DNA of 41,413 nt from an uncultured Collinsella sp. (GTDB taxonomy: Bacteria > Actinomycetota > Coriobacteriia > Coriobacteriales > Coriobacteriaceae): assembly GCA_900751755.1 (NCBI GenBank), contig CAADSP010000051.1:1-41413 (forward strand), given 5' to 3'. How positions within the stretch are numbered: the first letter of the stretch is position 1; every line of letters starts with the position of its first letter. Below the pieces are notes generated by a model. That model made no database searches. It saw only the letters and a list, made by a program, of their open reading frames with translations, and was not told the origin of the DNA. The translations under genes were made by a program, and so were the position numbers. Shown here piece by piece: positions 15,164 to 23,173 of the stretch.

Positions 15164-16533
15164 TAGCGCGGCTCGCCCACAACGGAGCCGGACAAATACC
15201 AGGTCTTGGCAACGTCAACGTCAACATCAACGATCTTGCCAACAAGCTGATCGATGCTGTAACCCTCGGGGATAGGCGCATGCACGGTCTGATTCTTGGG
15301 ACTCTTGCCCAGCAGGACCGCGTCGTTCTTTTTACTCGTTCCCTCAATGAGCGCCGGAACCACAGTATGAAGTTCACCCTGGTTATACTCATGTGCCGTG
15401 GTCTCGATAACTTTAACCAGGCGGTTGAAACGCCCGAGAATAACCTCATGCGGCGTAGGATCCTCAATCTCTGCGGCCGGGGTACCGGCGCGCTTGGAAT
15501 AGATGAAGGTATAGGCCTGGGCATAGCGGACCGTCTCGGCAAGTGAAAGCGACTGCTCAAAGTCTTCTTCAGTCTCGCCCGGGAAGCCAACGATAATGTC
15601 AGTCGAGAGCGCGATATCGGGCATGCGGTTGCGAATGCGATCGACCAGGCCCAGATAGTCCTCGCGTGTATAACGGCGATTCATCTCTTTGAGGATCCGC
15701 GTCGAACCTGACTGGACGGCCAGGTGCAGCTGCGGCATAACAGCAGGCGTCTCGGCCATGGCGTCGATGGTCTCGGGCAGCAGATCCTTGGGATGCGAAG
15801 ACGTAAAAAAGATGCGCTCCACACCCGTATCGCCCACGGCACGCAGCAAATCGGCAAAACGCGGCTTGCCAAACAGATCGCGACCATATGAGTTAACGTT
15901 TTGGCCCAGCAGCGTAATCTCACGCACGCCCTGGCGCACCAAACCGGTCACCTCGTCGACAATCTCCTCGAAGGAGCGGCTCTTTTCGCGACCGCGCACG
16001 TACGGAACGATGCAATAGGTACAGAAATTATTGCAGCCCGTCATGATGGGCACCCAAGCGTGATACTGGGTCTCGCGATGCCACGGCATGCTCATGGCAT
16101 CCGTATCCTCATGCTCATTGGTGCGGATATGACGCTTGCCATCAAGGAACGCCTCGGCAATGAGCTCTGCCACATGTGCGATGGAATGCGTACCAAAGAT
16201 GACATTGACGTTATCGACGTTGGTGAGCAGGCCCTCGCCATCGCGCTGCGCGATGCAACCACCAACGGCAACCACACGCTTGCCCGAAGGCGAAGGCGGC
16301 AGACTTTTACAGGAATTGCACTGGCCGTACAGGCGAGTATCGGCGGCCTCGCGCACGCAGCATGTCATGAAGACAACAATATCGGCATGCTCGGGATCGA
16401 GCGCCATGAGGCAACCATACGAATCGAGCAGACCGCTCACGCGCTCGGAGTCGTGCTGATTCATCTGGCAGCCAAAGGTGCGGATAAAGTAGGTTTTACC
16501 GGCAAGAATATCGCGTACGGAACGCTGGTCCAT
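15163..16533 (-). CDS. miaB: tRNA-2-methylthio-N6-dimethylallyladenosine synthase
   Basis: Radical-SAM methylthiotransferase turning i6A37 into ms2i6A37. About 456 residues. The N-terminal domain carries a second iron-sulfur cluster (Cys of TFGCQMN and MTCCVRE), the radical-SAM motif is CNNFCTYC, and a C-terminal TRAM domain follows. The frame extends upstream, but the first residues with homology are MHMDQRS; ATG 16533 is 9 bases after AGGA while ATG 16539 is only 3 bases after it, so I prefer 16533. It is directly coupled to miaA, whose product it modifies. Confidence 0.94.
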   Translation of the reverse strand: MDQRSVRDILAGKTYFIRTFGCQMNQHDSERVSGLLDSYGCLMALDPEHADIVVFMTCCVREAADTRLYGQCNSCKSLPPSPSGKRVVAVGGCIAQRDGEGLLTNVDNVNVIFGTHSIAHVAELIAEAFLDGKRHIRTNEHEDTDAMSMPWHRETQYHAWVPIMTGCNNFCTYCIVPYVRGREKSRSFEEIVDEVTGLVRQGVREITLLGQNVNSYGRDLFGKPRFADLLRAVGDTGVERIFFTSSHPKDLLPETIDAMAETPAVMPQLHLAVQSGSTRILKEMNRRYTREDYLGLVDRIRNRMPDIALSTDIIVGFPGETEEDFEQSLSLAETVRYAQAYTFIYSKRAGTPAAEIEDPTPHEVILGRFNRLVKVIETTAHEYNQGELHTVVPALIEGTSKKNDAVLLGKSPKNQTVHAPIPEGYSIDQLVGKIVDVDVDVAKTWYLSGSVVGEPR

Positions 16534-16585
16534 GTGCATAAGTCCTAACGATGGAGAGGGGGGGGCGAATCGAGGCAAGCAGAAG

Positions 16586-16903
16586 CTATGCCACAGGCTT
16601 AACATCATCCATGACGACGTTATCCATAGCAGCTCGATTGATCTGGTGAACGTAAATAGAAAGACGGATGGCCGTGCGCGACTCCCCGTTAATGAGGATG
16701 TCGGAGAACACGGGCGCGCAGGAAATATCAAACCCGGTTGGAATCAAAAAACCGCGCGCAATAGCCACGGCCTTTATGGCCTGGTTGACCGCACCGGCGC
16801 CGACACACTGAATGTTGACGGGCACACCATCCTTGACCATGCCGGCGATGGCGCCGGCAACGGACGCGGGCGATGATTTGCTTGATACCTTCAGGCAATC
16901 CAT
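16586..16903 (-). CDS. spoVS: Stage V sporulation protein S (SpoVS) homologue
   Basis: 105-residue Alba-like small protein. The start at ATG 16903 follows AGGAG and gives MDCLKVSSKSSPASVAGAIAG, matching the usual SpoVS start; AVNQAIKAVAIARGF and the GESRTAIRL segment are also conserved. The C-terminus is about 18 residues longer than the Bacillus protein. SpoVS also occurs in non-sporulating bacteria. It lies downstream of rny and a GHKL ATPase and 52 bases before miaB. Confidence 0.93.
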   Translation of the reverse strand: MDCLKVSSKSSPASVAGAIAGMVKDGVPVNIQCVGAGAVNQAIKAVAIARGFLIPTGFDISCAPVFSDILINGESRTAIRLSIYVHQINRAAMDNVVMDDVKPVA

Positions 16904-16931
16904 GAAGAAACTCCTGCGTTTAAAAGTACGT

Positions 16932-16971
16932 TTTAACTGCAATAACTGTATCGTACCGAGTGGACTCGGTA
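16932..16971 (-). promoter_or_regulatory. Possible spoVS promoter with palindromic operator
   Basis: TACCGAGT and ACTCGGTA form a perfect 8-bp inverted repeat with a 2-base centre (16954-16971). On the minus strand TTACCG overlaps its left edge and TACAGT follows after 16 bases, so the palindrome fills a weak promoter spacer. Transcription would start in the 74-base gap ahead of spoVS. Confidence 0.4.
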
Positions 16972-16977
16972 AAGGCA

Positions 16978-18063
16978 CTATTCCTCTTTGGCAAGATCGA
17001 AGGTCACAGTGATTCGATCACGCGAAACACGAATCTTTGGGTCACCGCAAAGGTTGAGATAGTACCGGGCGGCAAGGTCATTAAAGTCACGCTCCACAGC
17101 ACGCGAAAACTGTGCCATGTCATCCTTGGCAATACGTAGCCCGCGACGATCCTTTGCAAGATCGACAGGAGGCGGCGCATGCGAGGACGAATCACGCTCG
17201 CGCAGCAGACGCGCGGTCACACCGCGAACGGGTTTAATCTGCCCTGCCAAAATGCGATGGGCCGTGCGCTCGGACATCTCAAGACCCAAACCCGAACAGA
17301 TACGGATAAAGTCCTCGGCATCAGAGGCAAGGCCTAAACGATCGACAACCGGAAGCTCGCTCTCGTCATCAATGAACAGGAGACGCGACGTATCGAGCCG
17401 ACTTGACGCCTGAGCATAAAGGGTCGCGGCAATCTCAGACGGAGAACCAAGATAGACATCGCAACCACGCAACTCCTCGAGCGCAAACTCACAAGCAGCG
17501 CGAATAATATTATGCGGACCGCGAGCACAGACATAACGTCCATCCTCATCCTTGACGGCCTGGGGCCAGCTGGACTGATCGGCACGCTCGCTGAGGCGGT
17601 CGGCCGCAACGCTCACCTTAAAGGCCGAGCCAAGATCGACACCGGACGTGACCACACGGGCCTCGTCGGTGTTCTGCTTGATCGAAAACAATGCCATGCC
17701 ACGACCGTGAACGCCCCAACGGTCCATCTTCATGCTCTCGAGCTTGGAGGTAACGCGGGCATCGAAGATTCGCTCTTGCATATCCTGCGGAACGCCCGAA
17801 CCGTTATCCAGAAAGACAAGCGTGCGGACGCCATCTTCCTTGGTCGTAGCGAGATAGACTTTGTCGGCGCCAGCATCGCGAGCATTACGGAGCATTTCAA
17901 TGACGATATCCTCGACATGCTGAATGTCGTGCTTTGCCTGGCGCCTCTCGGCCTCCGAAACGCGGAGGCGGACATAACCCTCGCCAAGGTTCTCCTCGAC
18001 GCGAAAGTTGCCCTCCCCCGACATCGACGCGATAAATGAGATGAGCTCGTTCGCGTCGCTCAT
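16978..18063 (-). CDS. GHKL-type (Hsp90/histidine-kinase-like) ATPase domain protein, function unknown
   Basis: 361 residues. The N-terminal half is a Bergerat ATP-binding fold: N box EMLRNARDAGA (~56-66, Asn and Glu for Mg-ATP), G1 DNGSGVP (~91-97) and lid/G2 GVHGRGMALF (~119-128). No phosphoacceptor His domain, membrane segment or response-regulator partner is seen, so it is not an ordinary sensor kinase; the layout is closer to MutL/Hsp90/Morc-like ATPases. The second half has a possible helix-turn-helix (SERTAHRILAGQ region). Its ATG is 1 base after the rny stop, so it is co-translated with RNase Y and followed by spoVS. The role is unknown; RNA decay or cell-envelope control is a guess from neighbours. 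Confidence 0.8.
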   Translation of the reverse strand: MSDANELISFIASMSGEGNFRVEENLGEGYVRLRVSEAERRQAKHDIQHVEDIVIEMLRNARDAGADKVYLATTKEDGVRTLVFLDNGSGVPQDMQERIFDARVTSKLESMKMDRWGVHGRGMALFSIKQNTDEARVVTSGVDLGSAFKVSVAADRLSERADQSSWPQAVKDEDGRYVCARGPHNIIRAACEFALEELRGCDVYLGSPSEIAATLYAQASSRLDTSRLLFIDDESELPVVDRLGLASDAEDFIRICSGLGLEMSERTAHRILAGQIKPVRGVTARLLRERDSSSHAPPPVDLAKDRRGLRIAKDDMAQFSRAVERDFNDLAARYYLNLCGDPKIRVSRDRITVTFDLAKEE

Positions 18064-18064
18064 G

Positions 18065-19615
18065 TTATTTAGCGATATCGACAGCGCGGCTCTCGCGAAT
18101 CACGACGACGCGCACCTGACCGGGATACTCCATCTCTTCCTCGATCTGATGGGCGATATCGTGAGCCAGGACCGTGGACTGGGCATCGGAGATCTTGTCC
18201 GGCTGAACCATGACGTGGACCTCGCGACCAGCCTGCATGGCATAGGTACGCTCGACGCCATCATGGGAGTTGGCGATCTCCTCGAGCTTCTCAAGACGCT
18301 TGATGTAGTTCTCGGCAGACTCGCGACGGGCACCGGGGCGAGAGGCAGAGACAGCATCGGCGGCCTGTACCAGGACATCGAGCACCGTGTTGGGGTCGAC
18401 GTCGGCATGGTGAGCCTCGATAGCGTGGACGATAACGGGCTTCTCGCCATAACGGCGGGCAAGCTCGGCGCCGATGACGGCATGCGGGCCCTCGACGTCA
18501 TGGTCGATTGCCTTGCCCAGGTCGTGCAGCAGGCCGGCGCGCTTGGCGGTCACAACGTCCAGGCCAAGCTCGGAAGCCATCACGCCGCACAGGTCAGAGA
18601 CTTCGAGGGAGTGCTGAAGCACGTTCTGACCAAACGAGGTACGGTAGCGCAGGGCACCAAGGGTCTTGACGATCTCGGGGTGCAGGTCGTGGATGCCGGT
18701 ATCGAAGGCAGCCTGCTCGCCAGCCTCGCGCACGCGCTGCTGAACCAGGTCGGCAGCCTTGTGATACATCTCCTCGATGCGGGCGGGGTGAATGCGGCCG
18801 TCGGCGATGAGGTTCTCGAGGGCAACACGAGCGGTCTCACGACGGACCGGGTCGAAGCTCGAAAGAACGACGGTCTCGGGCGTATCGTCGATCACGAGGT
18901 TGACACCGGAAACCTGCTCGAAGGTCCGGATGTTGCGACCCTCGCGACCGATGATACGGCCCTTGAGGTCATCAGAGGGAATGTGCACGGAGGTAACGGT
19001 GACCTCGGCTGTGTGGTCGGCAGCGCAGCGCTGAATCGCCAGGGACAGAATCTCCTGGGCGGTCTTGTGGCACTCGGCGCGAACCTGCTGCTCGGACTCG
19101 CGAATGATCGTGGCGGCCTCGTGGGTGACCTCGCCGCGAACCTTATCGAGGAGCTCCTTGTGGGCGTCCTCACGGGTCAGGTCGGCAATACGCTCGAGCT
19201 CGGAGGTCTGCTTAGTGCAGAGCTCCTCAAGCTCGCGGGAGCGCTTCTCGACCTGACCGGCCTGGCTGGACAGCTGGTGCTCACGCTTGTCGAGAGCGTC
19301 GTTTCGGCGATCAAGGGACTCCTCGCGCTGCATCACGCGGTTCTCAAGCGTACGAATCTCGCTCTTACGCTGCTTGTCCTCGGCCTCGGCGGCCTGCTTG
19401 TTCTTGATGATCTCCTCTTTAGCCTCGAGCAGAGCCTCTTTTTTGAGGGTCTCGGCCTGACGCTTAGCATCACCGATCAGGGACTCAGCCTGTGCGTGTG
19501 CCGACTGAATCTTTTCGTCGGCCTCGTGAAGACTACCCTGCTTGGCGGTGCGCATGTAGGCAATGGCGGCGACGGCACCCAAAACGATGCCAACGAGCGC
19601 TGCAATGATAGGCAT
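18065..19615 (-). CDS. rny: Ribonuclease Y
   Basis: Membrane-tethered endoribonuclease that starts mRNA decay. 516 residues, normal length. One N-terminal membrane helix (PIIAALVGIVLGAVAAIAY), then a long charged coiled coil (~30-190), a KH domain (GRIIGREGRNIRTFE) and an HD domain with LLHDLGKAIDHD. AAGGAG lies 5 bases before ATG 19615; a GTG two codons upstream overlaps that site and is less likely. A consensus promoter lies 165 bases upstream. It is followed directly by the GHKL ATPase gene. Confidence 0.96.
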   Translation of the reverse strand: MPIIAALVGIVLGAVAAIAYMRTAKQGSLHEADEKIQSAHAQAESLIGDAKRQAETLKKEALLEAKEEIIKNKQAAEAEDKQRKSEIRTLENRVMQREESLDRRNDALDKREHQLSSQAGQVEKRSRELEELCTKQTSELERIADLTREDAHKELLDKVRGEVTHEAATIIRESEQQVRAECHKTAQEILSLAIQRCAADHTAEVTVTSVHIPSDDLKGRIIGREGRNIRTFEQVSGVNLVIDDTPETVVLSSFDPVRRETARVALENLIADGRIHPARIEEMYHKAADLVQQRVREAGEQAAFDTGIHDLHPEIVKTLGALRYRTSFGQNVLQHSLEVSDLCGVMASELGLDVVTAKRAGLLHDLGKAIDHDVEGPHAVIGAELARRYGEKPVIVHAIEAHHADVDPNTVLDVLVQAADAVSASRPGARRESAENYIKRLEKLEEIANSHDGVERTYAMQAGREVHVMVQPDKISDAQSTVLAHDIAHQIEEEMEYPGQVRVVVIRESRAVDIAK

Positions 19616-19650
19616 GCTCACTCCTTTTTATGGATTCGTTACACAACAAA

Positions 19651-19676
19651 GCGAACCGTCCTTACGAACGGCTCGC
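19651..19676 (-). promoter_or_regulatory. Hairpin in the rny leader
   Basis: On the minus strand GCGAGCCGT pairs with ACGGTTCGC (one G-U) around an 8-base loop, about 35 bases before the rny start and followed by TTTGTTGT. It could be an attenuator or a processing site. The evidence is structural only. Confidence 0.35.
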
Positions 19677-19781
19677 GACATTTGAGTAATATGGGCGCAG
19701 CTTATGCGGGTCGGATACAGATAAACATATAAACAAACTCATCACAGATGAGCACATATCACAAAGCAAATGACAGTGTTT

Positions 19782-19810
19782 ATCATACGTTGAACCACAA
19801 CAACTGTCAA
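19782..19810 (-). promoter_or_regulatory. rny promoter
   Basis: On the minus strand TTGACA (19810-19805) and TATGAT (19787-19782) are separated by exactly 17 bases, near-consensus for the housekeeping sigma factor. The resulting leader is about 160 bases. Confidence 0.85.
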
Positions 19811-19872
19811 ATAAATGGCCCCAGTACGGCGGCTAAAACGCGGTGAACGGCAGGACCACAAAACGCATACGC

Positions 19873-20565
19873 CTAAAGCGCACATTCCTCGCATTCGGCA
19901 TCGAGACGTGCCTTAACGGCATCGGCGGCGATGTGATACGAGAAGCCCTTGCCCATCAAAAACCGAACCAGTTTTTCGAATCCGCGCGTCTCTGGAACAC
20001 GCCGCTTGGCGAGCAGGGCTGACGCACGCGCCAAATCGTCTTCGACGGCAAAATAATCCTCGGGATAACCGGGAATGTCATCGAGCACGACATGACGGCG
20101 CTTGAGCTCGGTCTCGATTTTGCGCTGTCCCCAACCGCGCCGCTTGCGTTCCTCGATAAAGTACGAGCAAAAGCGGTTCTCGTCTAAAAAGCGATACTCG
20201 GTGGCGCGCTCGACGGCAAAATCGATCGCGGGTTGGCGAAAGCCGTAGCGAGCCAGCTTGTCACGGACCTCACCCGTCGCATGGTCGCGGCGCGATAACA
20301 TCTCGGTCACCATGGTGAGAGCACATTTGCGTTCGATAAGCTGCACCGCCTCGCGAAAGTCATCCCAATCACAGGGAAGATCGGGGCGGTTCTTAACGTA
20401 CAGGCGCGCCACGCGCACGGGAATCCAAATGGAACGTTCGAAACCGCCCTCAAGATCGCAATCGATATGCGCACAGGGCTTTTTAGACGCATAACCGCTC
20501 GAGAACGAGGAGGCCGCTTTCTTATCGGGAAAGACGACCGTGGCCTCGGTCACCGTATACGACAT
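19873..20565 (-). CDS. recX: Regulatory protein RecX
   Basis: 230 residues, helical and basic, with three RecX three-helix repeats (ALTMVTEMLSRRDHATGEVRDKLARYGF; FCSYFIEERKRRGWGQRKIETEL; LVRFLMGKGF). RecX limits RecA filament growth. It starts 11 bases after the recA stop, so both are made from one SOS transcript. The N-terminal ~75 residues before the repeats are variable. Confidence 0.93.
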   Translation of the reverse strand: MSYTVTEATVVFPDKKAASSFSSGYASKKPCAHIDCDLEGGFERSIWIPVRVARLYVKNRPDLPCDWDDFREAVQLIERKCALTMVTEMLSRRDHATGEVRDKLARYGFRQPAIDFAVERATEYRFLDENRFCSYFIEERKRRGWGQRKIETELKRRHVVLDDIPGYPEDYFAVEDDLARASALLAKRRVPETRGFEKLVRFLMGKGFSYHIAADAVKARLDAECEECAL

Positions 20566-20576
20566 GTCGGCATCCG

Positions 20577-21725
20577 CTACTCGTCGTCATCGTCGAGCAT
20601 CGCGGAGCCATCGATGGCGTACAGCTCATCAAACTCCTCGGGGGCGGGCTGATCGGTCAACTCAACCTCGGAGGGGGCATCATCGTCATACTCAAGGCCG
20701 CAGGCAAGGCGAACCTTGTGCTCGATCTCATCGGCGCAATCGGGATGTTCGCGCAGGAACGTCTTGGCGGCCTCGCGACCGTTGCCGAGCTTGTCCTCGC
20801 CATAGGCAAACCAGGACCCCATCTTTTTGCAGATGCCGCACTCGACGGCCATATCTAGAATCGAGCCCTCTTTGGAGATGCCGGTGCCATACATGATGTC
20901 AAACTCGGCCGAACGGAACGGAGCCGCCACCTTGTTCTTAACGACCTTGGCGCGCACGCGATTGCCGATAACCTCGTCCTTGAGCTTGATGGTATCGATT
21001 TTGCGAATATCGATTCGCACAGAAGAGAAGAACTTGAGCGCGCGGCCGCCCGTGGTGGTCTCGGGATTGCCGAACATGACGCCGATCTTCTCGCGCAGCT
21101 GGTTAATGAAGATGCAGGTCGTGTTGGACTTGGCAAGCGAGCCGGCGAGCTTGCGGAGTGCCTGGCTCATCAAGCGAGCCTGCAGACCCACCGTCGTGTC
21201 ACCGATCTCGCCCTCAATCTCGGCACGCGGGGTCAAGGCGGCAACAGAGTCGACGACGATGGCGTCGATGGCACCGGAGCGCACAAGCATATCGACAATC
21301 TCGAGCGCCTGCTCGCCCGTATCGGGCTGAGAAATTAGGACCTCATCGATATCAACACCGATGCGCGCGGCGTAGGTGGGATCAAGCGCGTGCTCGGCAT
21401 CGATAAATGCAACGACGCCGCCCATGGCCTGCGCTTCTGCAAGGATCTCGAGCGAAAGCGTCGTCTTACCGGAGGACTCGGGGCCATAAATCTCGACGAT
21501 ACGGCCGCGCGGCACGCCGCCGATACCCAAGGCGGCGTCGAGCGCCAGAGAGCCCGTCGGAATAGCCTCGACCTCGAGCTCGGGACCGCCGTCGCCATAC
21601 CTCATAATAGAGCCCTGGCCGAACTTCTTCTCGATCTCGGCCTTGGTGGTGGCGATCATCTCGTCGCGCTCTTTACCCGTCGTGCGTGCATGAACGGTAC
21701 GTACGGGACCTGAATTCTTGGCCAT
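20577..21725 (-). CDS. recA: Recombinase RecA
   Basis: ATP-dependent strand-exchange protein and SOS co-protease. 382 residues from ATG 21725, preceded by AGAGGAGGG; a start seven codons upstream would overlap that site. The Walker A motif is GPESSGKTT (81-89), with the GVMFGNPETTTGGRALKF loop-2 region and an acidic C-terminal tail of ~45 residues ending DDDDE. It has its own LexA-controlled promoter and is followed by recX. Confidence 0.97.
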   Translation of the reverse strand: MAKNSGPVRTVHARTTGKERDEMIATTKAEIEKKFGQGSIMRYGDGGPELEVEAIPTGSLALDAALGIGGVPRGRIVEIYGPESSGKTTLSLEILAEAQAMGGVVAFIDAEHALDPTYAARIGVDIDEVLISQPDTGEQALEIVDMLVRSGAIDAIVVDSVAALTPRAEIEGEIGDTTVGLQARLMSQALRKLAGSLAKSNTTCIFINQLREKIGVMFGNPETTTGGRALKFFSSVRIDIRKIDTIKLKDEVIGNRVRAKVVKNKVAAPFRSAEFDIMYGTGISKEGSILDMAVECGICKKMGSWFAYGEDKLGNGREAAKTFLREHPDCADEIEHKVRLACGLEYDDDAPSEVELTDQPAPEEFDELYAIDGSAMLDDDDE

Positions 21726-21755
21726 GAATAGCCCTCCTCTAAACAACCTGAAAAG

Positions 21756-21784
21756 ATAATAAACGAACGGCTGTTCGTGGTCAA
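21756..21784 (-). promoter_or_regulatory. recA promoter with LexA box in the spacer
   Basis: On the minus strand TTGACC (21784-21779) and TATTAT (21761-21756) are 17 bases apart. Within the spacer lies CGAAC-AGCC-GTTCG (21777-21764), a perfect LexA palindrome, so repression is by direct occlusion. Confidence 0.9.
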
Positions 21785-21807
21785 CCGTTCAGATTCATCA
21801 TATGCAC

Positions 21808-21856
21808 CCGACCATTCCAAAACCCGACCAAACGCCGACCAATCACCGACCAAACG
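21808..21856. repeat. 11-bp direct repeats upstream of the recA promoter
   Basis: CCGACCAAACG, CCGACCAATCA and CCGACCAAACG start at 21824, 21835 and 21846, a strict 11-base period close to one helical turn. A partial copy, CCGACCATTCC, starts at 21808. They lie about 60-110 bases upstream of the expected recA transcription start. Confidence 0.7.
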
Positions 21857-21951
21857 ATTGACCACGCCAATCACAAATATGGGTGCTCGAACAAAATTAG
21901 GCCCTGTACCAGCACAAACACCAATACCGTCAAAGGTCCCTATCTCCACAA

Positions 21952-21975
21952 TTAAGGGGCCCTAAGGCCCCTTAA
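21952..21975 (-). terminator. Hairpin after cinA, probable terminator
   Basis: TTAAGGGGCC (21952-21961) pairs perfectly with GGCCCCTTAA (21966-21975) around CTAA, 7 bases after the cinA stop. The T-run on the minus strand is poor (TTAATTGT). Confidence 0.6.
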
Positions 21976-21982
21976 ACCACGT

Positions 21983-22513
21983 CTATTCCATAGAATTGAG
22001 CACGCGGACAATGCGCTCCAAAGCCTCCGCGACCGCATAGGCGCGAACGCACGACCGATCGCCCTCGTAATGACAGCGCGCAGACTCGACAACCGGCGCT
22101 CCCCCATCGGCCGCGCGATACGCCCAGCCAATATAGAACGTACCAGCGGGGTCTTGCTCGGTGCCACCACCGGGCCCAGCGTAGCCCGTTGCGCTTACGG
22201 CTATATCGCTCTGATACAGGTCCAGCGAACCCGCGGCCATCTCACGCGCCGTCTGGTGCGACACGGCGCTAAACCGATCGAGCGTTTCCCGCTCGACGCC
22301 AAGCACGCGATGTTTGATCTCATCGCAGTAGGTCACCGCGCCGCCACGAAGCACCGCCGAGGCACCCGGGATATCGGCAATCGTCGAGGCGATCATGCCC
22401 GCCGTCAGCGACTCCGCCGTCGACACCGTCACACCACGGGCACTCGCGCGCTCAACAATATCGCGCGCCAGCTCCTCGTTGTTTGCGGCAATCTGCAAAT
22501 AAGACTCCGTCAT
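21983..22513 (-). CDS. CinA C-terminal domain protein, nicotinamide-nucleotide amidohydrolase (PncC-like)
   Basis: About 176 residues. Only the CinA C-terminal domain is present, as in stand-alone PncC, which converts NMN to nicotinate mononucleotide in the pyridine nucleotide cycle. Motifs are TAESLTAGMIAST with its catalytic Ser/Thr region, GGAVTYCDEIKHRVLGV and ATGYAGPGGGTE. The start is uncertain: ATG 22513 or GTG 22519, neither with a strong ribosome site. It begins a few bases after the pgsA stop. It lies upstream of recA, as in many Gram-positives, but a hairpin and a recA promoter separate the two. Confidence 0.9.
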   Translation of the reverse strand: MTESYLQIAANNEELARDIVERASARGVTVSTAESLTAGMIASTIADIPGASAVLRGGAVTYCDEIKHRVLGVERETLDRFSAVSHQTAREMAAGSLDLYQSDIAVSATGYAGPGGGTEQDPAGTFYIGWAYRAADGGAPVVESARCHYEGDRSCVRAYAVAEALERIVRVLNSME

Positions 22514-22525
22514 ACCCACCAGGAC

Positions 22526-23164
22526 CTAGACCGAAAAGACGATCTTGCGGCAGTTCCAGAAGTACTGGGCGCCCGAGACAATGGTCAAAATCACGGCGAT
22601 GACGTATAGGAAGCGCGACACCGAATAGACACCGAGCAACAGCGACACCGGCCCCAGCTGAAGGCCGGCCATCGCAAAGACGCACAGATAGCCGCAGATG
22701 GAAACCATCGTGGTCGCCGTCTTATACTTGCCGAGCTTATCGGCGGCAACGACCACGCCGGCAGCGCTCGCGACCATGCGAAGGGCGCTCACCAACAGCT
22801 CACGGAACAGGATGATGAACACGGACCACACGGTCACCGCGCCAAAATCCAAGAACAACAGCAGAGCCGAGAACACCAGCAGCTTGTCGGCGATAGGGTC
22901 CAAGAACTTGCCGAAATCGGTGATCTCGTTACGCGAGCGCGCCAGATAGCCGTCGACCTTATCGGTGCACGACAGAATCACATACAAAATGAAGGCAGCG
23001 GCGGCGAGCGGGCCGTCAAAGGTGCCCCAGTCCGTACCGGCAACGCTCGCGTGAGACAGGGCCGAGACGATCATGAACACCGGGATAAAGACGATGCGAA
23101 CGCACGTCACGATGTTGGCGGGCGTCCAAACACTCGTCAGTTCCTTATTGCTCTCGTTTGCCAC
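22526..23164 (-). CDS. pgsA: CDP-diacylglycerol-glycerol-3-phosphate 3-phosphatidyltransferase
   Basis: Makes phosphatidylglycerol phosphate, the committed step to phosphatidylglycerol. 212 residues with several membrane helices. TPANIVTCVRIVFIPVF at the N-terminus and the signature D-G-x2-A-R-x8-G-x3-D-x3-D (about nt 22900-22969) are complete. It sits between rimO and cinA with gaps of 9 and 6-12 bases. The rimO-pgsA-cinA order is common in Gram-positives and supports calling this the main PgsA, rather than the paralogue at 1605. Confidence 0.93.
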   Translation of the reverse strand: MANESNKELTSVWTPANIVTCVRIVFIPVFMIVSALSHASVAGTDWGTFDGPLAAAAFILYVILSCTDKVDGYLARSRNEITDFGKFLDPIADKLLVFSALLLFLDFGAVTVWSVFIILFRELLVSALRMVASAAGVVVAADKLGKYKTATTMVSICGYLCVFAMAGLQLGPVSLLLGVYSVSRFLYVIAVILTIVSGAQYFWNCRKIVFSV

Positions 23165-23173
23165 GACGCTCTC

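Noticed and set aside
18008..19732. 574-codon open frame opposite rny
   Set aside because: Shadow of rny with the same kind of biased composition and no recognisable motif.
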